A stretch of DNA of 64,000 nucleotides. Source: Arthrobacter sp. MN05-02. Its GTDB lineage: Bacteria; Actinomycetota; Actinomycetes; Actinomycetales; Micrococcaceae. The translations under genes were made by a program, and so were the position numbers. Shown one piece after another: positions 46,299 through 55,892 of the stretch. The notes under the pieces are model-generated. The model had not been told where the DNA came from. It ran no database searches and saw nothing but the letters and a program-made list of their open reading frames with translations. The stretch's first letter is position 1. Each line of letters starts with the position of its first letter. The DNA is taken from the NCBI GenBank assembly GCA_004001285.1, contig AP018697.1, forward strand, positions 186,001-250,000, given 5' to 3'.

Positions 46299-46459
46299 TC
46301 AGCCTTCCACGGCCGTTATCTCGTCAGGTATGCCGGGAAGTTCGTCCGAGGACGTGATCTCTCCGGTGGGGATGTCAGTGGCGTGGAGCTTTTTGGCCGC
46401 CGGGTCGGTAATGTTCGCGGTGCCTCCGACGACCTTGATAGCTCAACCTTTTCAAGCAC
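46299..46459 (-). pseudogene. Small acidic protein following the PepSY gene, frameshifted
   Basis: Six bases after the PepSY stop, GTG at 46459 opens VLEKVEL; adding one base near 46440 continues IKVVGGTANITDPAAKKLHA and TDIPTGEITSSDELPGIPDE ending ITAVEG. The corrected product is about 53 residues, with no membrane segment. It is probably the last gene of the PepSY operon or a lost C-terminal extension of that protein. Family not recognised. Confidence 0.45.
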
Positions 46460-46465
46460 CCGGGC

Positions 46466-48018
46466 TTATTCGGCTCGAGTGTCCATTCCTGTCGTGTGAG
46501 CTTCTGCTGCCGCCGTCCGGGTCTGCCGATGTCCGATGAGGGCGTCGACGGCGAGGAATACGAGAAGACTGATGCCTAGAAGGGGTGCGAAGAACCCGAC
46601 GAGGAAGGTGACGACAGCTCCGATGGGAATGATCCACAGCGGCACCGCGTCCAGGACCCCTCTGGCCGGTGGCCGGCCGGCACGGGCTCGTGTGCCGTCG
46701 GTGGTGCGGGTAGGGCGGCGTTTGATCCACATCAGGTAGCCCCACACAATGATGGCGGCGAGCCCGATCGCGATCACGGCCAGCACGAGCTGATTCACCA
46801 GTCCAAAGAGGACGCCCATGTGTGCGTCGATGCCCCATCGGGCGAGTTTCGCCGCGAACGGGTAGTCGTCGAAGGAAGCCTTGTCAGTGACAGCGAACGT
46901 GGCTGGGTCCACGGCTACGGCATCGACTTGCGTGGGCCATGACCGGTCGATCTCGGTGACAGTCCATGCCGTCCCGTCCATTGCAGGGGGCTTGATCTCG
47001 ATCAGGCCCGCGGTCAGATCAGCCTCCCGGGCCGCGGTGATGGCGCCGTCGAAACCGGCGGGAGTAACCCCGTCTATATCGGCAGGGGCGACGCTGTCAC
47101 CGTGCCCGGTGTGTCCTCCCGATGGCTCAGCCTCCGGTTCTCCTTCGGCAACGGGGCCCGCAGCAACGTTCCCACCGTGCTCGGCATGCTCGGCATGATC
47201 GCCGCCGGTGCTACCTGAGCTGCCGGTGCCGGTGGTGTTGAGGTCGGTGGTGATGGTGGGGTGGACCAGCCGATGGTGGCTCGGAGGTCGGTGACGTTCG
47301 CGCCGGCATACGTGGACCAGGTCAATCCGGTGGCCGAGAGGAAGAAGAAGCCCAGGGCCAGCCAGACGCCGGCGGCTGAGTGCAGGGACAGCAGTTTCCG
47401 CCGTCCTGTGGTTTTGAGGTCGGGGTAGACGGACCCGCGCTTTCCGGGTCCTGCGGATGCGCTGCACCCACAGGATCAGACCGAAGAGGGCGATGACGCC
47501 CAGCCAGGACGCAGCAAGTTCGCTGTAGAGGCGTCCGACTTCTCCGAGGTGCAGGTTGCGGTGCAGCTGCCCGACCCACGTGTGCACGCCTAACGACCCG
47601 CTGGTCCCGTAAGCGGTTGTTTCCCCGGTGACATTAGCTGTGGCTGGATCGACGAAGACCGCCCGTGTCTCTGACTCACCGAGTGTCGGGTCGGTGAACA
47701 TCACCCGCGTGGTCTCCCCATCGGGCCCGGGGCGGACTGCGGCGGGCAGATCAGTTGTCTGAAGGTATCCTGGGCTGCTTGAATCTGCTGTTCGAGGGGT
47801 ACTGCGGGTCCGTCTGAGGCGGTGAGCTCATCCGCGTAGACGACCCTTTCGAGCTGAGGGGTCAGGGCATACAGGGCTCCGCTGAGGGCGGCGATGAGCA
47901 GGAACGGGCCGACGAAAATCGCGGCGTAGAAGTGGATGCGCAGCGCTAACGCCCCAAGCCAGGGCGATCGTGAATCGGGCTTGACGGGCGGTGGTGTTCG
48001 AACAGACGTAGTCGTCAT
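46466..48018 (-). pseudogene. PepSY-associated membrane protein, at least three frameshifts
   Basis: The gene starts MTTTSVRTPPPVKPDSRSPW and ALRIHFYAAIFVGPFLLIAA, then SGALYALTPQLERVVYADEL, the typical opening of PepSY_TM proteins. Frame changes near 47758, 47440 and 47260 join this to VMFTDPTLGESETRAVFVDP, HSAAGVWLALGFFFLSATGL and the His-rich linker GDHAEHAEHGG, then the second PepSY domain (AREADLTAGLIEIKPPAMDG) and the last membrane segments (LLGISLLVFLAVDALIG). The corrected length is about 515. The family is linked to iron or copper handling and to peptidase inhibition; the His-rich linker hints at metals. Confidence 0.82.
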
Positions 48019-48343
48019 GGAATGAGGTCTTTCAAGCAGGATCCTGCACACGCAGGGTCGGGCGAAGTATGGGAGGGCGTCCACGCCTACCCCTGATGCG
48101 GGCCAGCACCAGACCGCCGGGCCGGGCAAGCCCAGCTGAGAGGGCACGCTCGATTGGGCAAAGCGTCCATGTCGACCGGGGACAGAACCGGTCGGATAGA
48201 TGCCATCGGTGCCTGGTGAGTGTTGCTCCGGCAGTACCGAAAAGGCGACGAGGCGGCGACGTGCTGAAGAGAAAATCAGCTAACCAGTCATGGATGGACG
48301 CCAAGGAGCTGCGGTCGTCGCAGCTCGGATGCAGACGTGTGAC
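48019..48343. other. Intergenic region, nothing recognised
   Basis: About 325 bases between two frameshifted minus-strand genes. No convincing gene; it may include the PepSY promoter. Confidence 0.4.
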
Positions 48344-48983
48344 CTAGAGGAAGGACAACTCTCGGGCGGGAGGGCCGCGTAATCGCAGACGAGTGTCGCA
48401 CTGCAACAGCTCATACAGCCCGTAGGGCGCGTACTCGAGGAACCCGCGGCGGCTCTCAGTCACCGGGCAGAGCCGGACCAGACGCACGATGGTCGATACG
48501 ACTGCTTCGATGATGCCCACGAGGGACCACCACAGGTACTCCCACGGCGCACCAGGGCCACGGTCGCCAGACCGGCGACGAGGTGGGAAGCGATCATGCC
48601 AGCATCCATGCCACCCGTCGAGGACGCAGAACCAGCCACCATCGGTGCAAGGAAGCGGCGAGAATGCCCTCATGTCGGTGACCGGCGCCGACCATCATCA
48701 TCGAGGTCGTCACGGAGGGCATACCGGCAAAGAGGTTGAACAGGAAGTGGAAGACGACCTGGCTGACACCGACTCCCAGTGCCACGCGTGGCAGGGACAA
48801 CTGCCGGCCAGCAAGGATGACGCACACCAGGGCGCCCAGCGGGAACGACAGAAGGACCGCGAGGACCGGGACGGTGCCGCCCGCGACGGCGTGCGAGGCA
48901 CCCGCGAGGAAGACAGCCAAAACAGCACAGAGCACGCCGCGCACCAAGCGGGCAGCAGGCGTCAAACCAGCTTCCTCAGACAT
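48344..48983 (-). pseudogene. Integral membrane protein, two frameshifts
   Basis: ATG at 48983 follows GGAGGAGGGA and encodes MSEEAGLTPAARLVRGVLCA with membrane segments VLAVFLAGASHAVAGGTVPV, LAVLLSFPLGALVCVILAG and VSQVVFHFLFNLFAGMPSV. Frame changes near 48640 and 48550 join it to GGMDAGMIASHLVAGLATVA and YLWWSLVGIIEAVVSTIVRL, ending PPARELSFL. The corrected length is about 213 with five or six segments. It lies upstream of the PepSY gene on the same strand; in relatives such proteins occur in copper or iron clusters, but this is uncertain. Confidence 0.65.
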
Positions 48984-49326
48984 ATCCCTCCTCCGCGCTC
49001 ATCGTAACCGCCACTACAAGACGTAGAAACCAGCCGTTCACCGCCACAGTACAAGGGAGCATGGCCACCTCGCGGTGCGTAGCCCAAATCACGCTCGGCA
49101 AGTACCAAGCAATTCGTTCTCACCTTGCATGCCGATGGCGCCTAACAGCTGGGGCGTCTTGCAAAGCTTTAGGTTTTCGAGACGGTGTTTCGTCTTGGCG
49201 AGACGTAGCAGTTGATGACGGTTTAGGGGTGGTTCTGGGGTGCAGCATCTCCGGCCCTGGTGTGTTCTTGAGGTGCTGTGCCCCTCAGGTGGGGTGTGGG
49301 GTGCATGGACTTGGAGGCCCTGGTGG
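48984..49326. other. Intergenic region with recombination-site copy B
   Basis: About 340 bases between two minus-strand genes. It contains the 28-bp dyad at 49156-49183, followed by extra half-site-like bits GTCTTGGCGAGACG near 49191. Nothing else recognised. Confidence 0.5.
49156..49183 (+). repeat. 28-bp recombination-site-like dyad, copy B
   Basis: Left arm GTCTTGCAAA, centre GCTTTAGG, right arm TTTTCGAGAC. The centre and right arm are identical to copies A and D. Confidence 0.85.
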
Positions 49327-49821
49327 CTAGGCCTTGCGTCGGCGGGTTGCTGAGCGCGGCGGGGCTGCTCTGAGGTGCGCACTGACCTGGCCGAGAATGC
49401 GCGCGAGATCACCGGCGTCATCATCGCTGAGGGGTGCGAAGAGGAGCCCGCGGACGGCCTCGATGTGGCCGGGAAACACCGCCTCTAGGGTGCCCCTGCC
49501 GGCGGCGGTAATGGCGACCACGGTGCTGCGCTCATCATCGGGCGAGGGGGAGCGGGCAATTAGGCCGCGCTCCTCCAGCAGCTGTGCCTGATAGGTCAAG
49601 CCGCTGCGACTGTACACCACGCCATCAGCGAGGTCAGTCATGCGCATCTGGCCGCCGGTGGCGTCGCCCAGGCGTGCCAGGAGTTGGAACTGGACGTAGC
49701 TCAGCGCCCCTACGTCGCGGAGCTGCTTCTCGACCGCAGGGCGCAGCAAACTGCTCACCTCCGTAAGGGCGAAGTACGCGCTCAGTTGTGCAGGCGTCAG
49801 GGAAGCGGGCTGTTCTGTCAT
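49327..49821 (-). CDS. MarR-family transcriptional regulator
   Basis: A 164-residue winged-helix repressor. VQFQLLARLGDATGGQMRMT and LADGVVYSRSGLTYQAQLLE form the HTH, followed by the wing RGLIARSPSPDDERSTVVAI. The ATG at 49821 is used; upstream in-frame codons cover the operator. It is divergent from a quinone oxidoreductase gene, with two palindromes between, so it likely represses that gene and itself and responds to a phenolic or electrophilic compound (family behaviour). Confidence 0.93.
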   Translation of the reverse strand: MTEQPASLTPAQLSAYFALTEVSSLLRPAVEKQLRDVGALSYVQFQLLARLGDATGGQMRMTDLADGVVYSRSGLTYQAQLLEERGLIARSPSPDDERSTVVAITAAGRGTLEAVFPGHIEAVRGLLFAPLSDDDAGDLARILGQVSAHLRAAPPRSATRRRKA

Positions 49822-49839
49822 CGTCCAATCATAGGGGTT

Positions 49840-49855
49840 GCTTCGAGTTCGAAGC
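49840..49855. promoter_or_regulatory. MarR operator, copy 1
   Basis: GCTTCGAGTTCGAAGC is a 16-bp palindrome with a two-base asymmetry at the centre, 19 bp from the MarR start. Confidence 0.8.
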
Positions 49856-49874
49856 GGTGTATGCTGCTCGTATG

Positions 49875-49892
49875 TGCTTCGAACTCGAAGCA
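49875..49892. promoter_or_regulatory. MarR operator, copy 2
   Basis: TGCTTCGAACTCGAAGCA is the second copy of the palindrome, 33 bp upstream of the oxidoreductase start. Centre-to-centre distance to copy 1 is about 36 bp. Confidence 0.8.
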
Positions 49893-49924
49893 TAACAACG
49901 GAGCATCACGTGAAGGGGAAGACC

Positions 49925-50857
49925 ATGAAGGCGATTCAGTTCCAGCAGGTTGGCGGGCCCGAGGTTCTCGAGTACGACGAGATCGAGCAGCCGGCTCCGG
50001 CTGCGGGTGAGGTTCGGCTGCGTGTCGCGGCGTCTGCGTTCAACGCGGCCGACAACGGTATGCGGGCCGGGTTCCTCCCGATTCCGATCCAGCTGCCACA
50101 TGTGCCGGGCTATGACGTCTCCGGCACCATCGACGCGGTCGGTGAGGGCGTCGAGAGCCTTACCGTCGGTGACGCGGTGATTGCTTTCCTGCCCATGGAA
50201 CGCGACGGCGGTGCCGCCGAATACGTCGTCGCTCCCGCGGACGCTGTGGTCGCCGCTCCGACGAGCATCCCGCTTCCCGATGCCGCGGCGCTTCCCTCGG
50301 TCGCACTCACTGCATGGCAGGCACTCTTCGACGAGGGCGGACTTCAGGCCGGCCAGCGCGTGCTCATCATCGGTGCAGGCGGTGTCGTGGGTAAGTACGC
50401 CATTCAACTCGCGAAGCGGGCAGGCGTCCAGGTCGTCGCGACGGCCAGTCCGCGCAGCATCGAAGCCGTCCGCGCTGCCGGCGCAGACCAGGTCATCGAC
50501 CACACCAGCACGGACCTCCTCGACGCCCTTCACGGGCAGGTCGACGTGCTGCTGAACCTCGCACCTATCGACCCGGAGCAGTTCACCGCGTACGTCGCCG
50601 CCGTGCGTGACGGTGGCGTGGTCGTCAGCACCACGGCCTTCATGGCCACCCCTGGTGACGACGCCCGAGGAGTGCAGGCCAGGACGGTGTTCGTCCTGCG
50701 CAATCGTGAGCGGCTCGCGCAGCTGGTGTCGCTGGTCGACGACGGCGCACTCACCGTGGAAGTGACGCGCAGGATCCCTCTCACGGAACTGCCCGCCCTC
50801 CACGCCGAAGCCAGCGAAGGCCGCGTCTCCGGGAAAGTCATCGTCACCCTCGCGTGA
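49925..50857 (+). CDS. NADP-dependent quinone oxidoreductase (MDR superfamily)
   Basis: A 310-residue zinc-independent medium-chain dehydrogenase. MKAIQFQQVGGPEVLEYDEI is the typical N-terminus; HVPGYDVSGTIDAVGEGVES the catalytic-domain loop; and GQRVLIIGAGGVVGKYAIQL the nucleotide-binding fold. No structural zinc cysteines are present. It probably reduces quinones or other electrophiles with NADPH. It is controlled by the divergent MarR protein, a common detoxification pair. Confidence 0.93.
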   Translation: MKAIQFQQVGGPEVLEYDEIEQPAPAAGEVRLRVAASAFNAADNGMRAGFLPIPIQLPHVPGYDVSGTIDAVGEGVESLTVGDAVIAFLPMERDGGAAEYVVAPADAVVAAPTSIPLPDAAALPSVALTAWQALFDEGGLQAGQRVLIIGAGGVVGKYAIQLAKRAGVQVVATASPRSIEAVRAAGADQVIDHTSTDLLDALHGQVDVLLNLAPIDPEQFTAYVAAVRDGGVVVSTTAFMATPGDDARGVQARTVFVLRNRERLAQLVSLVDDGALTVEVTRRIPLTELPALHAEASEGRVSGKVIVTLA

Positions 50858-51128
50858 CCTGCACTAGCCGCCAGGCCGCTGTGGTCCACACGTGCGAAGG
50901 ATCGAATGTCGTCCTGATGTTGGCTGCTTCACCTCCGAATTCTGGCCATGCCATCACGCGACCAGCACCACGTACCGGCGCCCTCCACTCACAGCGACCC
51001 ACAGTGGCCTCTTTCGATCGCGTAGGTCGGTAGGAGGTCATGATCGGATTCGTCAGGGTCGCCGCAGGACCTGGTGAAGTTGTGTCCAATCCCCGTTGAG
51101 GGTGCAGGGTGACCGGTAGGTTGATGGT

Positions 51129-52309
51129 GTGGTCTCACGTTCTGGTCGCCTGGTGATGGCGATGCTGCTCCTGTCCCTGTGTGCGTGCAACATCAATCCC
51201 AGGGCTGTGCCGTGTGATCCGATCGACGGGCGGAACCTCGCCCCGGAGGACGGCACGCTGATGGGCGTGAATCTGGAATGGGGCAGGGAAACCCTCGCCG
51301 AGTACTCCGACAAGCTCGGGAAACGCCCGCTGTTGCGGTGACGTTCGCGGACTTCCCGTTCAACGAGGAAGACCCGGGCCTGTTGGCGTCCGCGGCTGAG
51401 CAGTTGCGGCAGAACGGGGGCATGCTGCTGCTGACGCTGGAGCCGATGGAGGGCCTCGCGGCAGTCACGGAGCAGGACGCTGACGACCTCGCGGGCATGC
51501 TCGCGGACTTCAACGCGAACGGCGTGCCGGTGATCGTTCGTTTCGCGCACGAGATGAACGGGTCCTGGTACCCCTGGGGTCAGCAGCCGGCAGAGTACAT
51601 CGCCGCGTTCCGACGCGTCGCGGACGCCGTCCACCGGGACGCTGCGGGGTCGGCGATGATGTGGGCGCCGAACTACGCCGGCGGGTACCCCTTCGCGGGC
51701 GGCGAGTACGAGTCCTTGCCGGATACACCCGGGTTCGCGGAGCTGGATACCACCGGTGACGGGACCCTGACCTCCTTCGACGACCCGTATGCCCCCTACT
51801 ACCCGGGGGACGCTGTCGTGGACTGGGTGGGCATGTCCCTCTACCACTGGGGCAACACCTACCCTTGGGGTGAGAGTGAGATGCCCGAGGAGGGCAAGTT
51901 CATCGACCAGCTCACCGGAACCTATAACGGCAAGAACGGGAACGATTCGATGCTCCCTGACTTCTACACCCAGTACGGCGTCGATCACGGCAAACCCGTC
52001 GCCATCCCGGAGACAGCGTCCCTGGTCCAGGCTGATATCGGGGATTTGCGGGACCTGAACATCAAGCGGGCCTGGTGGGAGCAGGTCTTCGACCCAGCGC
52101 TGCATGAACGGTTCCCGCAACTGCGCATGGTCAACTGGTTCGAGTGGAACAAGATGGAACCCGAAGTCGGCGCACCCGTTGACTGGACAGTCCTCGAGAA
52201 CCCCACCACCAAGAACGAGTTCACCGCCGCCCTACCGGACTGGTACCAGTACGCGCCCGAACCCCAGGCCTGCGGCGAACCCTTCCCTGACCACGACGAT
52301 GCTACATAG
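51129..52309 (+). pseudogene. GH26-like glycoside hydrolase lipoprotein, copy 2, frameshifted
   Basis: Second copy of the gene at 14620. The start VSRSGRLVMAMLLLSLCACN and the lipobox are alike. A missing G near 51329 breaks the frame after GKRP; copy 1 has the base and reads AVAVTFADFPFNEEDP. The rest is open: RFAHEMNGSWYPWGQQPAEY, MMWAPNYAGGYPFAGGEYES, VDWVGMSLYHWG, KPVAIPETASLVQADIG. The two copies are nearly identical at both ends but clearly diverged over roughly 51430-51650. It lies between recombination-site copies B and C. The corrected length is about 393. Confidence 0.85.
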
Positions 52310-52450
52310 TACCGCTCATAGGCAGGGTATGAGTCGACAAACCCCGTCCACGAGCACTTCTGAAACAAAACTCGTCGAGACTCCTTTGTGAGACAACAAG
52401 AGGCCCGGAATCTCGGGGGCGTGATCGCTCGACGTGAGACCGCTTCGGCT

Positions 52451-52478
52451 GTCTCATAATGCTTTTGGTTTACGAGAC
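52451..52478 (+). repeat. 28-bp recombination-site-like dyad, copy C
   Basis: Left arm GTCTCATAAT, centre GCTTTTGG, right arm TTTACGAGAC. More symmetric in its outer six bases than A or B, with changes in the centre. Additional GTCGAGAC-type half-sites occur at about 52373 and 52501. Confidence 0.75.
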
Positions 52479-52495
52479 GGGCCTCAGCATCGAAT

Positions 52496-55027
52496 TCAAT
52501 TCGTCGAGACGTTACGGAAGGGTTGGTGGGCCGTGGTCCCGGCGGCTCCGTGATGCGGTGGGTGCTGACGTTCGAGGGCGGCGCCTTCGACGTCGACGTC
52601 GGGGAGGATCCGGTCGAGCCAGGTGGGGGTCCACCAGGCGTGGCGTCCGATCAGGTGCATGAGGGCGGGGACGACGAGCATGCGGATGATGAACGCGTCG
52701 ACGAGGACGCCGAAGGCGAGCCCGAAGCCGACGGCTCGGATGATGGTGGAGTGGGCGAAGATGAAGCCGCTGAACACTGAGACCATGATCAGGGCTGCGG
52801 CGGTGACGACGGAGCGGCCTGCCCGGAAGCCCTGGGCGACGGCGAGTCGGGCGGGGGAGCCGTGGACGAATGCTTCGCGCATTCCGGCGGTGAGGAAGAG
52901 CTGGTAGTCCATGGCGAGGCCGAAGAGGATTCCGACGAGGATCACCGGCAGGAAGCTCAGGATCGGCCCCGGATCATGGATGCCGAAGAGTCCGCCGAGC
53001 CAGCCCCATTGGAAGACCGCGGTGAGGGCCCCGTAGGTGGCGATCAGGGACAGGATGAACCCCGCGGTGGCGATCAGTGGGACGAGCAGGGATCGGAAGA
53101 CGACGACCATGATGAGGAAGGACAGGCCGACGACGACGGCCACGTAGAGGGGTAGGACGTCGGCGAGGTTGCCGGAGATGTCGATGTTCGTCGCTGCCTG
53201 GCCGGCCACGCCGAGGGTGGATCCGTCAGGGGCGGCGAGGTTCCGGAGGCTACGGACGAGGTCCTCGGTCGAGGCGTCGTTCGGGCCTCCGGTCGGGATG
53301 ACCTGGAACGCGGTCAGGGCGTTGTCGTCGGAGACGGCGATCGGCGCTACCGCGGTTACGTCTACCTGATCGGCGATCAAGCGCGCGGTGTCGAGCTGGT
53401 GCGTCAGGATTTCCTCGTCGGTTGTTCCTGCTGGGAGGTCGGCGGTGACGAGCAGGGTCCCGTTGACGCCGTCGCCGAACTTCTCGGTGGTGATCTGGTG
53501 GGCCCGGTATTGGGTGGAGTCCTCCGGTTCGGAGGACCCATCGGGCAGGCCGAGGCGCATCGACAGGGCCGGGGCGGCGATCAGCAGCAGGACGGCGGCT
53601 CCGGCGACAACGCTGGCGATGGCACGGCCGGTCCGCATCGGGGTGATCTGCTTCTCCACGCGGTGCTGCGGGGGATGCCCGCGGTGGAGTCGTTCCTTGC
53701 GTGACAGCACCCGGTCCTTCACGAGTCCGAGCAGCGCCGGAGTCAGGGTGATCGCCACGAGGACCGCGACGGCGACGGCGACGGCACCGACGGTGCCCAT
53801 CAGGCCGAGGAACGGGACCCCGGTGATGTTCAGGGCCAGCAGGGCGACGACGACGGTGGATCCGGCGAACACCACCGCGTTGCCGGCGGTGCCGTTAGCC
53901 AGCCCTATCGATTCCTGGAGGTCGGTTCCTGCGATGAGTTGCTTACGGTGGCGGTTGAGGATGAACAGTGAGTAGTCGATACCGACCGCCAGTCCGAGCA
54001 TGAGGCCGAGGACCGGTGTCACGGATGCCATCTCCACGGCACCCGAGAACGCCAGCGAGGCCGTCAACGCGACGCCGATGCCAACGACGGCGCTGACCAA
54101 AGGCAGTGTGGCCGCGAGGACCGTGCCGAGCATGACGAACAGGACGATGGCCGCGATGATCAGACCGACAGCCTCGCCGGGGCCGAAGACGCTGGGGGTG
54201 GCCTGGGCGAGGGAGTTCGCATACTCGACGTTCACGCCCTCGATCGGGTGTTCGGCCACGTAATTGATGACTCCCTCGCGGGTCTCGTTGCTCAGTTCGA
54301 GCTGCGGCACGTCGAAGCTGACGTTGATGATCGCCGTCGTGTCGTCGTCGGACACGGAACCGATGTTCTCCGCGAACGAGAGCAGCTCGGCGCCGTCCTC
54401 GAGCTGCCGGTTCTGCTCCTCGAGCTCCGCCCGCCCGTCATCGAGGGTCTCCTGCTGGGTCTGGAGCGTGGCCTTTTGGGCGTCGAGCTGCTTCTGCTGC
54501 GTATCCAGGGCCTGTGCTGCAGCGCCGGTGGCTCCCTGGCGGGAGCGGTCCAGCTGGGCCTGGGCTGTCTCGAGCTGCTGCAAACCCGCATCGAGCTGCG
54601 CCTGGCCGGCGTCGAGCTCATTACGAGCTGAGTCGATCTGGGCGCGTCCGTCCGTCAGCGTCTTCTCCTGCTCGGCGAGCTGCGCTTCCGTGGCGAAGGG
54701 ATCGATGACCGCAGATACATCATCAAGCTCCGTCCCACCGGCGACGAGGTCTGCGACAGCGTCCTTCTGGGCGTTGGTGAAGGGCTCACCGTTTTCGGTT
54801 TGCAGGACCACGGCTCCGGAGCCGCCACTGAGGTCGGGAAGCTTCTCGGCCAGCTCGTCGGTGACCTTCGCCGCCTCGGTCCCGGGGATGTCGAAGCTGG
54901 AAGCCAGCGCGCCTCCGAACGTCAGGAAGGAGGTGACAGCCAGCGCAAGGATCGCGGCCCACGCCCCGAGAGTGCGCCAGGCATGGGCTGCTGCCCAGGA
55001 GCCGAGACGGTAGAGGAGCAGAGCCAT
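52496..55027 (-). CDS. MMPL-family RND-type transporter
   Basis: An 843-residue membrane transporter with two MMPL halves. Each half has a first span, a large extracellular domain and a cluster of five spans; the first cluster contains GLMLGLAVGIDYSLFILNRH, the second LFGLAMDYQLFLTAGMREAF, with the conserved GxxxDY motif. The first extracellular domain includes a long coiled coil, about residues 95-200 (DAGQAQLDAGLQQLETAQAQ). It exports lipids or drugs by proton motive force in relatives. The ATG at 55027 follows AAGGA. It is divergent from a TetR gene. Confidence 0.94.
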   Translation of the reverse strand: MALLLYRLGSWAAAHAWRTLGAWAAILALAVTSFLTFGGALASSFDIPGTEAAKVTDELAEKLPDLSGGSGAVVLQTENGEPFTNAQKDAVADLVAGGTELDDVSAVIDPFATEAQLAEQEKTLTDGRAQIDSARNELDAGQAQLDAGLQQLETAQAQLDRSRQGATGAAAQALDTQQKQLDAQKATLQTQQETLDDGRAELEEQNRQLEDGAELLSFAENIGSVSDDDTTAIINVSFDVPQLELSNETREGVINYVAEHPIEGVNVEYANSLAQATPSVFGPGEAVGLIIAAIVLFVMLGTVLAATLPLVSAVVGIGVALTASLAFSGAVEMASVTPVLGLMLGLAVGIDYSLFILNRHRKQLIAGTDLQESIGLANGTAGNAVVFAGSTVVVALLALNITGVPFLGLMGTVGAVAVAVAVLVAITLTPALLGLVKDRVLSRKERLHRGHPPQHRVEKQITPMRTGRAIASVVAGAAVLLLIAAPALSMRLGLPDGSSEPEDSTQYRAHQITTEKFGDGVNGTLLVTADLPAGTTDEEILTHQLDTARLIADQVDVTAVAPIAVSDDNALTAFQVIPTGGPNDASTEDLVRSLRNLAAPDGSTLGVAGQAATNIDISGNLADVLPLYVAVVVGLSFLIMVVVFRSLLVPLIATAGFILSLIATYGALTAVFQWGWLGGLFGIHDPGPILSFLPVILVGILFGLAMDYQLFLTAGMREAFVHGSPARLAVAQGFRAGRSVVTAAALIMVSVFSGFIFAHSTIIRAVGFGLAFGVLVDAFIIRMLVVPALMHLIGRHAWWTPTWLDRILPDVDVEGAALERQHPPHHGAAGTTAHQPFRNVSTN

Positions 55028-55063
55028 GAGGATTCCTTGCTTCGGATGACGACAATACTTAGA

Positions 55064-55080
55064 CGATACGCACCGTCTCG
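55064..55080. promoter_or_regulatory. TetR operator between MMPL and TetR genes
   Basis: CGATACGCACCGTCTCG has dyad symmetry (CGA.ACG...CGT.TCG) with one mismatched pair, between the divergent starts at 55027 and 55106. Confidence 0.65.
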
Positions 55081-55105
55081 ATAAGTTTCCACTTAGGCTG
55101 TTGTG

Positions 55106-55705
55106 ATGTCGATCAACCATCGGGCCGGTGCCCAACGCAGCGAAGCAGCGCGGGTGGCCATTCTCACTGCTGCAGCGCAGATCTTCGCCTCCAACGGGTA
55201 CGAGCGGCTGACGATGGAGGGCGTTGCGTCAGCCGCGAAGGTCGGCAAGCAAACTATCTATCGGTGGTGGCCGTCCAAGAGCGCGCTGGTCGCCGAGTGC
55301 CTGGCCGAGGGGTATCTGCTGCCCAATGACCGACTAGATCCGCCGAACTCCGGGCATGTGATGGAGGACATTATCTCGTGGTATTCCGGGCTTGCGGTGT
55401 ACTTCCAGTCCGGGAACAACGACCAGCTTTTCCTGTCCCTGATTTCCGCTGCGGCAAGCGACTCCGGTGTCGCTGAGCACTTCAACGCCCGCTTCGGGGG
55501 TGGGCATGCGATCAAGGCCAGGCTCCAGCAGGGCATCGATGCCGGAGAGCTACGCGCGGACGTGCCCATACACCAGGTGGGTGAAGCGTTGATTGGGACT
55601 CTGGCCCTGCGGATACTTGCCCGGACAGCCCTGGAGCCGGCGTTTCCGCACGACATGGTGCTCCTGGTGCTCGCCCCGTTCCGGCTCGGCAAGTCGCCGC
55701 GGTAG
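55106..55705 (+). CDS. TetR-family transcriptional regulator
   Basis: A 199-residue repressor. The HTH is FASNGYERLTMEGVASAAKV followed by GKQTIYRWWPSKSALVAECL, the usual TetR signature ending in YRWW.SK. The C-terminal domain resembles TetR_C_33/QacR-like types (FLSLISAAASDSGVAEHFNA). It probably represses the divergent MMPL exporter and is released by its substrate. ATG 55106 is preferred over GTG 55103. Confidence 0.93.
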   Translation: MSINHRAGAQRSEAARVAILTAAAQIFASNGYERLTMEGVASAAKVGKQTIYRWWPSKSALVAECLAEGYLLPNDRLDPPNSGHVMEDIISWYSGLAVYFQSGNNDQLFLSLISAAASDSGVAEHFNARFGGGHAIKARLQQGIDAGELRADVPIHQVGEALIGTLALRILARTALEPAFPHDMVLLVLAPFRLGKSPR

Positions 55706-55892
55706 CCCTGACTCTCATAAAGAAAAACACTCACCGGACGTGGTGGCTGGGTGCGCATTTTCCAATCAGTCCACGCCGACCGCATTTGGAACGACGGGAT
55801 CTTGGGGAACATGAACCCTCGTGCTGCACCGGATACTGAGGCAGGAGCGGTGGTCTTCTGGATGCCGCAGGAGGTGAATCACGGCATCCGAG

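Noticed and set aside
48019..48343. A copper-related gene between the two frameshifted membrane genes
   Set aside because: No motif of CopC, YcnI or a similar protein could be seen in any frame.
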